A DNA stretch of 64,000 nt from Gimesia fumaroli (lineage in GTDB: Bacteria > Planctomycetota > Planctomycetia > Planctomycetales > Planctomycetaceae). Location: contig NZ_CP037452.1 in NCBI RefSeq assembly GCF_007754425.1, positions 3,943,164 to 4,007,163 on the forward strand. Direction: 5' to 3'. The notes beneath the pieces were generated by a model, which was not told the origin of the DNA, did not search any database, and saw nothing but the letters and a program-made list of their open reading frames with translations. Made by a program: the position numbers and the translations under genes. Position 1 is the first letter of the stretch. The number at the start of each line of letters is the position of its first letter. This document shows positions 23,098 to 36,700 of this stretch, piece after piece.

Positions 23098-24084
23098 TCA
23101 GGGAATCAAGAATACCAGACCGGTAACAGTCAGGCTTTCAAATAAAGCTCCGCGTGCACTGAAAGGAAGCTTTTCCACCTGATAGGGCGGGCAATCACCC
23201 GGTCGAGCATATCCCAACGGGTAACGACATTCATCCATCGGATACGTGCCAATCATATAGGGGAGTGCTGGGATGCGCCCAAAAAAGCGTCCCGCAGAAA
23301 GGAAGGGCTGAAGAGCACCATAATTATAGCCATAGCGTTCCAGGTATGGTTCTTCAAAATACAGTGGATTATAAGCAACTCCAGGAGCTTCCCACTCCAT
23401 TGTACTTAACTCCCAGTTCCGAGTTTCTCCCATCACGACCTGACGCGTCGGAAGTTTCTCTAGTTGTTCTGCAGCCGTATTCTTTGGTAGTTCACCCGCT
23501 GGTGGCCTGGCACTGACTGACATCTGAGTGATTGGCTTTAGCCCCAGTTCCACCAGATGTGGTGATTTCGCAGCCGGGGCTGTCTCCTGCTCTGCCTGGA
23601 AAGCGAGATTGTTTTTACTGAGTACCACTTCAGTAGTGTTCGTTGGTGGGAGTTCCATAGCGAAGACAGGTTGTACCTCCGGTTTTTGTGCTTCCACAGG
23701 AGGATCGAGATTATCTGGCTGGGATGTTCCTGTCTCTATTAACGCAATCGAGTGAAAATCGTTAAGCTCATCGAATTGCAGTATGGACTCACTTGGTTTT
23801 ACGGTTTCTGGTAGAGCCGTTAGTGACTCGAGCTGTTGTTTTCGGTTCTGCATTGTTTGCTTATTGAACCCGGTAACCCTTATTTGGTCAGATTTTACGC
23901 TTTCATCCGTCTTGGTCTTGGTAGTCTGGTTACGGACTGCAGCAGACTTGGAGATCGCGTTAATTTTGTGTTGATCAAATTCAGGAGCGATCGAAAAGTG
24001 CGCAATCTGTTTTGATGCACAGCCATGAAACATCAGGCAGCACAGACAGGCAATGATCCAGGAATGAGCAGTTAGCAACCTCAT
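23098..24084 (-). CDS. Hypothetical lipoprotein, Pro-rich
   Basis: The signal peptide ends in a lipobox FHGC (CLCCLMFHGCASK), so this is a predicted lipoprotein. The body is low-complexity with many Gln, Glu and Pro, and ends in a Pro/Tyr-rich part (LPYMIGTYPMDECRYPLGYA). No family recognised. The frame is open to an ATG at 24120; the ATG at 24084 starts a normal short signal peptide and has GGAG about 12 nt upstream, so it is preferred (328 residues). Confidence 0.65.
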   Translation of the reverse strand: MRLLTAHSWIIACLCCLMFHGCASKQIAHFSIAPEFDQHKINAISKSAAVRNQTTKTKTDESVKSDQIRVTGFNKQTMQNRKQQLESLTALPETVKPSESILQFDELNDFHSIALIETGTSQPDNLDPPVEAQKPEVQPVFAMELPPTNTTEVVLSKNNLAFQAEQETAPAAKSPHLVELGLKPITQMSVSARPPAGELPKNTAAEQLEKLPTRQVVMGETRNWELSTMEWEAPGVAYNPLYFEEPYLERYGYNYGALQPFLSAGRFFGRIPALPYMIGTYPMDECRYPLGYARPGDCPPYQVEKLPFSARGALFESLTVTGLVFLIP

Positions 24085-24542
24085 AAGTTCAGGCGCTCCA
24101 GTGAGATAGATTGCCTGCATTGGTCAACAGGCGGCAGTCAGCATTTTTGATATCGTTTGATCAGAAGGACTCATAATCATATATCGGCAGAGGTTATGAC
24201 GGCAGCACATCTTCGACATACTAAACAGCAAGGTCTTTGTAATACCCCTATCTATCCGGCTTGCAAAATTTAAATAGTCATTACCATCAAAGAGTGTACG
24301 GAATTACAGTTATGTGGGTCGAAATTTTCGATTTCCTGTTTTATTGAGCGGATTATTGAAATGACAAGGAACTTGATTCGTTATTTAGATGTATGTCAGC
24401 GTAGGAGAGTTGCAATGATTGTAGGGACAACGGGATGGTTATGTTCACGACAGTAGGAATCGGATTAGTTAGAACGGGTATGACGTTTGTGTAACCGCAA
24501 GCTTTACATTTTTAGCAGATGTTTGTCCCACGTTAAAAATGA
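24085..24542. other. Intergenic region between divergent genes
   Basis: No gene seen. A 13-bp palindrome (TCGAAA-T-TTTCGA, 24319-24331) is the only notable element. The divergent layout suggests control regions for both the lipoprotein and the giant gene. Confidence 0.4.
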
Positions 24543-24572
24543 TTGACATACCTTTTAGAGAGCAAGGATAAT
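24543..24572 (+). promoter_or_regulatory. Strong sigma70-type promoter for the giant gene
   Basis: TTGACA at 24543-24548 (perfect), 18-nt spacer, GATAAT at 24567-24572 (5/6). It lies about 200 nt before the GTG of the giant gene and predicts a leader of some 190 nt. Confidence 0.65.
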
Positions 24573-24769
24573 ATGGAGGGATTTTCAGCAAGACTGCCCC
24601 TGTACCATTATGTATACCGGTTTGATGGTCGTGGATCGCTTGAAAGGATGTCGGTACGTAGTCAACCCATCATGATCTCTTCACACGTTTTGCTGCACAA
24701 GAGTCGTCCCATATTTTTATGCCATTTGAAGTTTAGAGCATTTCAAGAAACTCGAAGGAGCTTCTCAAC

Positions 24770-27700
24770 GTGAGATTATTAAAATGGCTGAATCGATGCT
24801 TCGGCAAAACAGACTCATCGCCTAATCTTAAGTACAAAAACTTTCGAGAGGACAGCAACGCGAGCCTGGAATTGATTCGACTGGAAGATCGAATTGTGCT
24901 CAACGTCAGTGCCGCTATAGGTGGTACTACCAGTGATGTGCTCCAACTCAACCTCGATGCCGCAAACGATGAAGCTACTGTCTCTGTCGTAGACAGTGGT
25001 GCCACAATTCAAGTTGATGACGGGCTTGGCTTACCCGGCAGCATTTTACAATTTGATGCCAGTCAAATCTCTTCAATTCTGGTCACGGGCACTGATCCTT
25101 CGCAGACTGTTCAGTTTCTTGGTCAACAGGATTTGGTCATCAATGGTCCAGTTGACCTCACCGGCTTTACGGGTGAGGTTAATATCGGAATCGAACTTCA
25201 AATCGGCATGGGAGAGCCGCCGCAATTTAATCCGGCCTCCACAGTGACCTATCTGGGGCAATTCGAACTGACGGGCGATCAACTGAATGTAGTATTGCCC
25301 AATGAGCTGAATGCCGACGACGCCTTTGTGATTCAGATCAATGGTCCCAACCTCGAAATTCTCGATCCGGATCGCGCGAATCCCCTGCTCTTCTCGGCTC
25401 CTGCAGCAGGTCTGAATTCAATCCATGTCACAGGTGCCGATGGAGAAACGGATCTCCTGACGCTAAATTACGCAACGCCTGGCTTAAATGATATTGCGAT
25501 TTCATTTGAAGGCGGTATTGGTGGCAATGACGCTCTCGAATTTACGAATGGCACTTTTGACACTCTGACGCATAACTTAACCGGACCGGGAACGGGGGCG
25601 ATTGATTTCAGCGGCAATGGCATAACGGAAATCAGCTATACCGGTTTGGAACCTGTGTTTGGTGGGACCAGTACGGCCAACAACGTCATCATCAATCTTC
25701 CCACGTCAACTTTTGATGCCGTTCTGGAAAATCCAACGATTCCAGGTGAAATGCAAATCCGCAGCTTGAGTGCCGCATTTGAGTTTACCACGTTTGCTAT
25801 TCCCACGGATTCGCTCACTATTAACACATCCGGCGGCAACTCAGCAGTTGCGCTGGATTCATTCGATGCTGCGTTTGCTCCCACTGATTTGATCATCAGC
25901 GGAAAACCCGGAGACACCTACCAGTTGACTGGAAATGATCTGTTGGCAGATTCGGTCTCGTTGACGTTATCCGGAGGCGCGACACTCGATCTGGGCACGT
26001 TCAACGAAACGATCAACGGATTTGTCCTCGAAGACGGCACTGTGATCGCTACCAGCGGCGTTCTCTCTGCCCAGTCTGATCTGGATCTACGCTCGGGCGC
26101 TGTCAAAGCCCAATTAAACGGAAACAACTTAATCAAAAATGGTACGGGCACAGTCATTCTCGACGCGGCCAATGGTTATACAGGCCAGACGATCATCAAT
26201 GATGGTCTCCTGCAACTCGCACAATCCTTCGCCATTCCCAATACGTCCAGTGTCTATTTAACATCCGTCACAAGCGTGCTCGACCTGAATGGCTTTGAAG
26301 CCTCGCTCACTTCACTCACCGGGACCGGCAAGGTGCTCTTAGGTGGCGCGACCGGCATGCTTGATGTGAACCAGGCCGCTGCTACGTCATCCATTTTCGC
26401 AGGCAGCATCAGCGGCGATGGCAGCCTGACCAAATCAGGGACCGGTGAGTTTACACTCTCCGGTAGCAGTTCCTTCACTGGTTCGACGACGGTTCAAGAT
26501 GGTTTACTTGAAGTAGAAGGAACACTCAAAACATCAGACGTAATCGTTTCCAATGGAGCGACGCTTGGAGGCTCTGGTAATATAGATGCCCCAGTGACCA
26601 TTAATTCCGGTGGCATTCTGAGCCCGGGGTCGAGCCCCGGAATCCTCAGTACAGGAGATCTGACATTCATAGCCGGTTCAACCCTGAACGTCGAAATTGA
26701 CGGCACCGTAGCAGGGACCGAGTACGACCAGATTCAAGTTACCGGCACTGTTGATCTCACAGGAGCCACACTCAATCTGATCAGCTCATTTACCGCTGCT
26801 GCCGGCGATGAGTTCCTGTTGATTGATAACGATGATGTTGACGCCATCGCTGGTACATTCGCCGGCCTCACAGAAGGCACTCTGCTGACCTTCAATGGCA
26901 ATCAGGTCTATATCACTTATCAAGGAGGCGACGGTAACGATGTTGCGTTGACTGTCAATACTCCGCCTGCTGCAACCAACCAGAATTTCAATGTCGACGA
27001 AAACACCGTTAACACGACGTCTGTGGGAATGATCGTTTCAACAGACCCTGACGTTCCCGCAGACAGCTTGACTTTCAGCGTTACTGGTGGAACCGGACAA
27101 ACCGCCTTCAACGTCAGTTCGGTGGGCGAAATTACTGTCGCCGATCAAAGCCAGCTTGATTATGAAACAACGACCTCGTTTGATCTAGAGATTCTCGTTA
27201 CCGATAGTGCCGGTGCGACCGATACCGCGACAATCACCATCGACATCAATCCGTTAAACGACAATGACCCGGTCATTGCGGACCAGATTCGCGATGTTGA
27301 TGAAAACGCGGCGAATGGTACTTCTGTCGGAGCCGTTATTGTTGCCACCGATGATGATCAACCCGGTGATACACTCACCTTTACCGAACTCGGGGGAACC
27401 GGAGCAGCCGCATTCGACATTACCACGGGAGGCCAGATTGTGGTGGCCAACCAGGGGCTGCTGAACTTCGAAACCAATCCGACCTATACTCTAGATATTA
27501 CCGTCGACGACAACGCCGGCGGTACAGCCACTGCAACGGTGACGATCAACTTGAATGATCTCGTCGAAACGATGGTCGTAGAGGCGGGCGACTGGTCTGC
27601 CAATGTTATCACAATTGTCAGAGACGGGACTCAGCTTCGTATTCTCGAAACAGGGTCGCTGAATGAAATCGTCTATTCACATAACTTCGCCAATGTCTCG

Positions 27701-30700
27701 AGCGTGATGATTACCGGTACCGGATTTGACAATACACTTCGTCTCGATACCAGTGGTGGTGCTATCACTCCCGCAGGGGGAATCAGCTTTGATGGAGGTG
27801 CCGGTTCAAACACACTAGTCGCAGCAGATCAGAGTAATGAGTGGTTGATCGATGGTGTGAATAGCGGCAGCCTGATGTCTGGGTCAGTCACATTCAGCAA
27901 TATCGAAGACCTAGAAGGAAATGATTCTGCAGACACCTTTATCCTGCTGGATGGAGGCCAGATTGACGGCACACTGTCTGGCGGCAACGGATTTGACACG
28001 ATCGATTTCTCCGCCGTCACCAGTGTCGTCACCGTCAACGGCAATGACGCGAGTGCGACCGGCGTTAATCGCGGCATCGGAATTGAGAAAATTATCGGTG
28101 ACAATACTCAGGACCGAATCACGGGAGCTAATGCCGGCACAAACTACCTGATTAATGGTGTGAATCAGGGAGTTATCTCTGGTATCGAATTTGAAGGATT
28201 TACGCATCTCATCGGAAATGTCGGAACAGATACGTTTCAGTTCAGTGGAAGCGGGCAGCTTACGGGCAGCATCGATGGTCTGACAGGAAACGACATCCTC
28301 GATTATTCGGCTTCCTCAGTCTCACTTGACCTGATTTTGGCTGCAACTGGCTCTGATAATGGATTTTCAGGAGCAGAAGCGGCTACCGTCGCCTCGTTTG
28401 ATAACATCAATACAATCATCGGCAGCAGCAATCCCGATTCACTGACCGGCATGAATGACACGGCAGCCTGGTCCATTGACGGTTCGAATCAATACACAAC
28501 AACAAATACGCTTGGTTTCAGTGGTTTCGAGAACCTGAATGGTGGAACCGGCATTGACACGTTCACAATCACGGGAAACCAGACTCATAATTTGTCCGGT
28601 CATTCCGGAAATGACATCTTCCGTTTTCAGGACGGTGCAACACTCACAGGGACAATTGATGGGGAATTAGGAGCTGACGAACTTGATTACGCTCTCTATT
28701 CAACATCCATTGATGTGGTTCTGATTGATAACGGCACGTCTGGCGGATTCCAGGGAACAGAAACGGCAATCATCGGCGGTTTTGATAATATCAATCGCAT
28801 CTCCGCAGGCAGTGGTTTGGTCGATCAACTGACTGGTCGGAACGCGGCTGCCACTTGGAGCATCCAACCTTCCAGTTTTTATGGGAGTGTTACCTCACTA
28901 GGCTTCTCTGATTTTGAACTTCTACAGGGCGGCAGCGATGTTGACATCTTTAATATCAGCGGAACACATTCTCTCAATCTGCAAGGCGGACTGGGTAATG
29001 ACCTCTTCCAGTTCAACAATAACGGTTCTACTATTAATGGAACCATTGATGGCGAAGAAGGCTCTGACCACCTCAATTTAACGAATTATACCACTGACCT
29101 GAGTGTCAGTTTAACGGGAACCGGAGGGGGCGATGGCTTCGACGGAACTGAATCAGCCCAATCTGTCATATTCAAGAATATCGACCAACTAACAGGAGGA
29201 ACGGGAACCAACTCTCTGACGGGAATCGATAGTGTCGCTAACTGGACACTCAACGGAATGAACACTTACCAAAGTACGAATTCACTGGGATTCAGTAACT
29301 TTGTGAATCTCAATGGCGGCAACGATGCAGACAGTTTTGATGTCACACCTGATTCAGAAGCATTTCAGATCACAGGCGGCAATCCCGCCTCGAACCCGGG
29401 GGGCGATACACTCAACGTAGATACCTCAGCAGCCGGGACCGCTCTGGTTTCCAACAGCAGCAACGTTTCGGGCAGTGTCACAGGAACATTCCCTACTATT
29501 ACTTACAGCGAGATAGAAAACTTCGCAATATCGGGTCTCGTCGATATTCAATTGGAAGGAACAACCGGCGACGATGCCATCGAAGTTCTTGTTGTCGGTC
29601 CCAACATCGAATATCGTCTGGGAGGAACGCTGATCGGCACCAGTTCGCTGACTGACACCAATAGTGTTACGGTCAATGCCGGAAATGGAGACGACAGTTT
29701 GACCGTCGATAGTGCCCTCGCCGCAGAAGGTATTACTGTTGACTATGACGGCGAAGGGAACAACTCCACAAACCCGGGAGATGTATTGAATCTGCTGGGG
29801 ACAACGACTTCTGTTGAATATTATTTCACCGACAGCAGTTCCGGCTCTATTCGCATCGACGGCGCGATGAGCGATTTCATCACCTATACTGGCCTGGAAC
29901 CAATCACATCAACGATCAACGCAGTAGATGTCACTCTTTATTATAGTGGTGTTGCTGAAACGATTACCATCACCGATGCGGGCGGCGGCCAGACCATGAT
30001 TACCTCCACCGCCGGTGAAACACTGACATTCACGAACCCGACCGGCACGGTCACCATCAATACCGGTGATGGCGCTGACGTGATCAATCTCAATTCGCTG
30101 GCGACCAGTTTTTGGGCATCCCTGGTAATTAATGGCGATGGTGACGTAGATACCCTGAATTCCAACGGTAGTATTTCTCTGGATACTGGGAAGATGCTGG
30201 AATGGAACGTTGAGACGATCAACGTCGCCAAGAGCATTACTCTGACTGCGGCAGGGATCGCATTTAATGCAAACGAAGTGAATCTGGACGGCGATCTTGT
30301 TTCCACGAACGTATCGGGCGATGCGACGACAGTGAATGTGCTCGGTTCGGCTGGCGGTGCCGATATTCAGGACGCCGTTGATATTGCCGGGACCGGCGGC
30401 ATCATTAATGTTGCAGCGGGAAACTACCTCACTACAGGGACTCTCGACATTGACGAATCCGTTTCGATTCTGGGAGCAGGCAAAGACGTCGTCGAAATTC
30501 GCAAATCGGGAGCGCCGACAAACAATTTTGACATTGCCGTTAATATTTCCGCCAGTGATGTGACCATAACCGGCGCCCAACTCGGCTGGGAGACACACAC
30601 ATCCGCCACCGATTACCAGGGCTATGTCGTCTACACAACATCCGATAACACCACACTTAATAACCTGTTGTTTGGTGATAATTATCGCAGCGCCGTCGTT

Positions 30701-33700
30701 TTGGAAGGTGCCAACAATCTCGAAGTATCTGATTCGATCTTTGAAGGAAAGTTCGGTCGTGCTGCCATCCGAGATGGAGATAACGGTAGTGGCGAAAATT
30801 TCCTGATCACCCGCAACGAATTCCGCGCCGACCATTTCCGCTGGGGGCCGATCGCCATTGGTCCCCAAGGCACATTTGGCGATCCTAACAATTTCGCCTT
30901 CAGTGGTGAAATTTCCTATAACTATTTCGGCAACGGTCTTGAAGCAGGCTCGTTCCAGGAAGCCGGCGATCAGAATTATACGGTCACGATTACGAATGGC
31001 GGTATGACTGCCGACGGGCTGGATATCATCCACAACACCTTCGACTGGCAGGATTCCTCTACAACCAACGGCAACGGCATCTATGCCCAGCCTGGTGGCG
31101 TTTACTTTGATCCATCGCTCTCAGTGGCTGTAGGCACCGTCAACATCACCGACAATATTTTCAACGGCTTTACTTACGAAGGTCCTCAGCCGACGACAGA
31201 ACCACTCTGGAATCCAACCGGTGGTGTCTTTGGTGGAGCACTAGAATTTGATGGTGTCGACGATTTTGGGTTGTTTCAGGATGCCAACTTCGATGTCGGT
31301 GAATCCGGCACACTCAGTTTCTGGGTGAATATGGACGACCAGGGACGTCGCAATCAGTTCTTTGAAGGCCCGAATAATGGCGGTATGGAATTCCAATACC
31401 GGACCAACGGCGGCGGTCAGTTTTTCGGCAGCCCGAACCGTAATGACGGCAACGGAAACACCTATGTCATCCAAGACGGCTCTGCTGGCGGCACGACCGG
31501 CGTCTGGCAAAATATTCAATATACGTGGGATTTCAACGGTGGTGTGAATCCCGAAATGCACCTGTATATCGATGGCGTCGAAGTTGGCTATTTCAGCACT
31601 ACTTACGACTCTGATCTCTCACAGTGGACCGCCACGGTCAGCACCGTCAATGAGCTGATGAATGTTGGCCGCGATCCCGGAAACGGTCGTTTCTTTGATG
31701 GATTGATGGACGATGTGGGCTGGTTTGATCAGGCTCTGAACCAGACTGACCTGGATACGATTCGAGCAACGGGGATCGCGACTCTGTCCGCTGATGCCCG
31801 CCTCGTGGCCCACTGGGACTTCGATCAGGCCTCCGGTAATATCGCCGTCGACAACGTCAACGGCATTCAAATGTTCCTTGCAACAGACGGCATCGTCCCC
31901 TTCGGTCCGGAATTCCAGACAACAGCCGGTCAGTTCGGCGGCGCGCTGGAATTCGACGGTCTCGATGATTTCGCCACTTTCCAGGACGCTAGTTTCGATG
32001 TCGGCCGTAAAGGGACATTGAACTTCTGGGTCAATATGGATGATGTCGGCAGACGCAATCAGTTCTTCGAAGGCCCTGATAACGGTGGCCTGGAATTCCA
32101 GTATCGTACCAACGGTGGCGGACAATTCTACGGTCGAACGCAAGATGGTTCTGACTTCACAATCCAGCAGGGTGGCCAGGCTGGTGTTGCGGGCATCTGG
32201 ACCAACATCCAATATACGTGGGACGCCGACACCGGCGAAATGCATATTTACATTAATGGTTCCGAGGAACCCTACCTTTCCTCATTCGATGAAAACCTTG
32301 CTGGTTTCGACAGTACTCACTTTACTGATACGATCAATGGCTTAATGAACGTTGGACGCGATCCGGGTGATGCAGGACGGTATTTTGACGGGCTGATGGA
32401 CGACATCGGCTGGTTTAACGATGTCTTAAGTGTCTCCGAGCGGGCTGACATCATGAACAATGGTGTCGCCGCCATGACCGGCGATGCACGCCTTGTTGCA
32501 CACTGGGATCTGGACGATGCCGCTGGCACTACCATTGTGTCAGGCGACAGTGGCACCAATATTACCCTCTATCTGCAGGCGGTACCTCCCCTGCCCCCCA
32601 TTCAAGGCTTTGGCGTTATCGCACCGTTGAATGCCAACGTCACCTACAATGCCTTTAATGGCAACGATCTCGATTCCAATGTGACCTTAGATTCGACCAA
32701 TGTATTCGGCGACCCGTTGTTCGCTTATGCCAACGATCCTCTGTTTGTCAGTACCGACTCTCTGGAAGAGCAGTGCACGATCGGCTTCGGTTCTTCGGCC
32801 GCCTACACTTCATCTGAATTCGCCAGCGATACGAATACCACAACGCCGCATATTGGAGCATACCAAAATCCTCCTAGTCTGTATCCGGGCCTATATGGTA
32901 CCGGTGATATCGTCATCTTTGGAACCGGTGAAGACGACCAGCTCGAATTGACTCTCACTGGTGAAGACACCGCCACGTTTGTACTGACACGCGATATCGG
33001 TGGCGTTGGTGAGACGATTCTGGGAACGGTTGCCATCACTGACATCACTTCGATCACCTTCAACGGACTGGGGGGCGATGATGTCTTGATTATCAACCAA
33101 CCCGACAACCTGTTCTTTAATGCGGAAAACGGAATCATCTTTAACGGTGGTTCACAGAATAACGACGGTAATTCGCTGGGAATTGCGGGTGTTGACGGCG
33201 ATACACTGGTCATCAATCACAGTACGCCGCTCGAAGCCGACTCCGTCGCTTACGTCTTTACCCCCGACAGTGTTCCCGCCGAAGGGGAAGACGGCGTCAT
33301 TACAATTTCCGATGCCACCCTGAGTGACGGTTCAACCACGATCACGTTTACTGGTCTGGAACCAATCATCGACAACTTGCTTGTCGCTAATCGTGATTTT
33401 GATTTCACCGATGCCACCGAAACAATTTCCCTCTCAGACGATGGCGTTGCCGGCGACAATTATTCGTATATTGACTCCACATTCAGCGAATCAGTGCTCT
33501 TCCTCGATCCGACGAGTTCGATCACGATTCGTACTGACAGTGCAGGAACACCAACCGGCATCGATACGATTCTGATTGACAGTCTCGACAGTTCCTTCAA
33601 CGCCAGCTTGACAATCCTGGCCGGCAGCGATGATAGCGTGACATTTCAGACAGCAACAAACCTGGTCACAGGCGATCTGTTCGTCACTGCAGAAACCGTT

Positions 33701-36700
33701 GACATTCTGGCCAACATTGATGCGGCCTCAGTTGAGATCAGCTCTTCCGGCGTCACCAGCACCACATTCAACGGGGGAACGGTGACAACCACCGGTTCAC
33801 AACTTTATCACGATGCGGTCAACTTTGTCACAAATTCGACACTCATCAGCACTGGTGGCAGCAATATTGAATTCGAATCAACCATTGATGGTGCCATCGA
33901 TCTGGTCATTGACACGATCGGCAATACCATTTTGGGAAGTGCTGTTGGTACGTCAGCACCTCTGTCCAGTCTGACAACCACTGCCGGCGGTACTACTCAA
34001 ATCAATGGCGGCAGAATCAATACGACGGGTGCTCAGATTTTTAATGACGATGTCACTCTGGGAATGAATACCATTCTCACAAGTTCCGGTAGCGGGGCCA
34101 TTACATTTGACCAGACGTTAAACGGTGCATTTTCACTCGGTCTTAACACGGATGGCACAACCAATTTTAATGGCTTCGTGGGCAATACAGATGCTTTAAC
34201 CGGTCTTGCCACTGACGCCAACGGGTCTACTAACATTAATGGTGGCAGTATCGCAACGACTGGATCGCAAATATTTAACAATGCAGTTCTGCTTGGGGCA
34301 GATGCGATTCTCAGTAGTACTGCGAGCGGCGATATCGCATTGATGTCGACGCTAAACGGGGCTTTTGCGCTCAACGTCAATACAGGCGGAACAACCACAT
34401 TCAACAATCAGGTGGGAAATACAGCAGAACTAGCCAGCCTGACCACCGATGCTGCTGGGACCACTGAGATCAACGGCGGCAACGTCACTACTTCCGGAAG
34501 TCAGACATTCCAGGATGCAGTCTCTCTGGGAGTAACGACGTCCTTTTCAGCCACCACAGCAGGTGATCTCACCTTTGACTCAACACTGACTGGTGGCGCT
34601 GGGATTTTGATTACTGCCAAAGCGACCAACGATATCATATTCAACGATGCCGTCTCTACCGACGGCAATGTGACCGTCCAGGCGGACTCCGATACCTCCG
34701 GTGTCGGTGATTTCACCATGCAATCCGGCTCCAGCCTGGATGCCGGCACGGGAACAATTGACATTGATGGTGCCAACGTTACCGCGCGTTCTTTGAGTAC
34801 AACCAATGCTTCTGCAACCTCTGTCACTATTGACGCAAATAACGGGGATGTGACCACCAGTGATACCGGCGTGAATTCACTCGGTGATATAACGATCAAT
34901 GCCACCGGAACCATCACTCTCGAAGATGGCGGCATCAATACCGGCGAAGGGGGAAGTGTTCTAGTTCAGGCTCAAAGTGATGTCTTATCCACCGGCACTG
35001 GAATCGATACTACGCTCGGTGCAGCCTCTGGTGGTACGATTACGGTCAAATCCAGTCTGGGCAAAGTCGATATTTCAAACGGCAGCCTGCTTACGGGTGA
35101 TGGGGGAAATATTGATATTGATTCCCTTACCGAATTCACTGCCTTAAACAGCAGCTTCAGAACGACCTCAGGTACGGGCGGCGGAAATGTAGACATCAAC
35201 ACGTCCGCTGGCAGCAGTTTTATTACCGATGGCGGAATCAGTGTCAACGGCGCGGGAAACATCATGGTAGTAGTGAAAGGCGCTACTTCGGACGTCCTGA
35301 TTTCTTCAGAACTAACCAGCTTGGATGGCAGTATCACAGTTCTGGCTGACAACGATATCACACTAACATCCACGGCAAAGATCATCAGCCAGGCCAGCGG
35401 TTCCATCACGTTAACAGCAGATAATGACGGCTCCAACGCAGGTAGCATCACCATGGATTCCGGAAGCACCGTCGAATCACAGAGTGGACTCGTCCAACTC
35501 TCTGCATACGACAATATTGCTGTCTCTTCCATCACGACCACCGGCGGTCGTGTCGATCTAACATCCACCAATGGTAGTATCACAGACAATGACATAACGC
35601 CGGCCAAAAATGTGACTGCAAATCAGTTGGTCATTAATGCCAACATGGGAATAGGACAACTGGCGGATGCCATCGACACCGCGATCTCGTACCTGGAAGC
35701 CGACGCTGGCACAGGCGGACTCTTCCTGGACAACATGGGCGACCTGACGGTTGGTGGTATCACGGCTCAGGTCGGTCTCGATGCCGACCTGGAGATCCTG
35801 GTAAATGTCATGGGGACGCTTGACATTACCGAAGACGTTCAATCGACGACTGGCTCCGTCACGTTTGACGCCACTGACACACTGACTGTTGATCTTGCGA
35901 CAACAATCACCACTTTCGGTACCGGTGCCCTGCTGCTTACATCCACTCGAAATATTAAACTCAATAGCGGCAGCAACCTGAAAACGGTTAATGGCGGAAT
36001 CACACTTCTTGCGAACAATGGCGGCATCACAACTGGTGATTTCACTGGCATCGAAGCCGACAACGCGGTTATTCAGACTTCGGGCACTGGAAATATTTCG
36101 ATCACAGGCTTTGGTGGAACAGATGCCCTGACAGGCAGTCATCAAGGCGTTCACCTGCATACCGGGACGACCGTCATTTCAACTGATACGGGCGTCTCAG
36201 CCGGTACCATCACCATTAATGGCACTGGTGGGACCGGATTGGATACAAACCAGGGAGTCCTGATTGAAGGGGCATCGACCAATGTGACTTCCACCGATGG
36301 GGACATTGATATCACTGGTAATGCCAGTGCCGGCCCTGGATTCCAACTGCTTGATCAGGCAACGATTCTTTCCAATGGAACCGGTGCCAACGCAGCAACG
36401 ATCACCATTAATGGTACGACCACATCCGACCATACTGGAGTCAGGATTCAAAGCCTGGTGCAATCAACGGACGGAAGTATTACAGTCACGGGAGCATCAA
36501 CTGGCGGTAGTTCTGCTTCAACAGGAACATCAATTCAAACATCCGCCGGGCAAGTGATTTCGACCAACGGCGATATTTCGATCAATGGTACTTCAAACGG
36601 CGATGATGGAATCGATATTTCAAACATGTCTGGTGTCTCTGCTTCCGGCACTGGTAACATCGAACTGATCGGTGAGTCCACAGGTTCAGGTAGTGGTATT

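Noticed and set aside
24543-24773. 76-codon frame before the giant gene
   Set aside because: It starts at the -35 box of the predicted promoter and overlaps the giant gene's start; no similarity to anything.
29909-31033. 374-codon minus-strand frame inside the giant gene
   Set aside because: The giant gene has many long antisense frames because its Asp/Thr/Gly-rich codons yield few antisense stops. The translation has no known fold and the plus frame carries clear domains.
28100-34710. CRISPR-like direct repeats
   Set aside because: The repeats are in-frame protein repeats of 78 to 205 residues, without short identical repeats and spacers.
35558-36160. 200-codon minus-strand frame in the giant gene
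   Set aside because: Same composition effect as other antisense frames there; no start signal.
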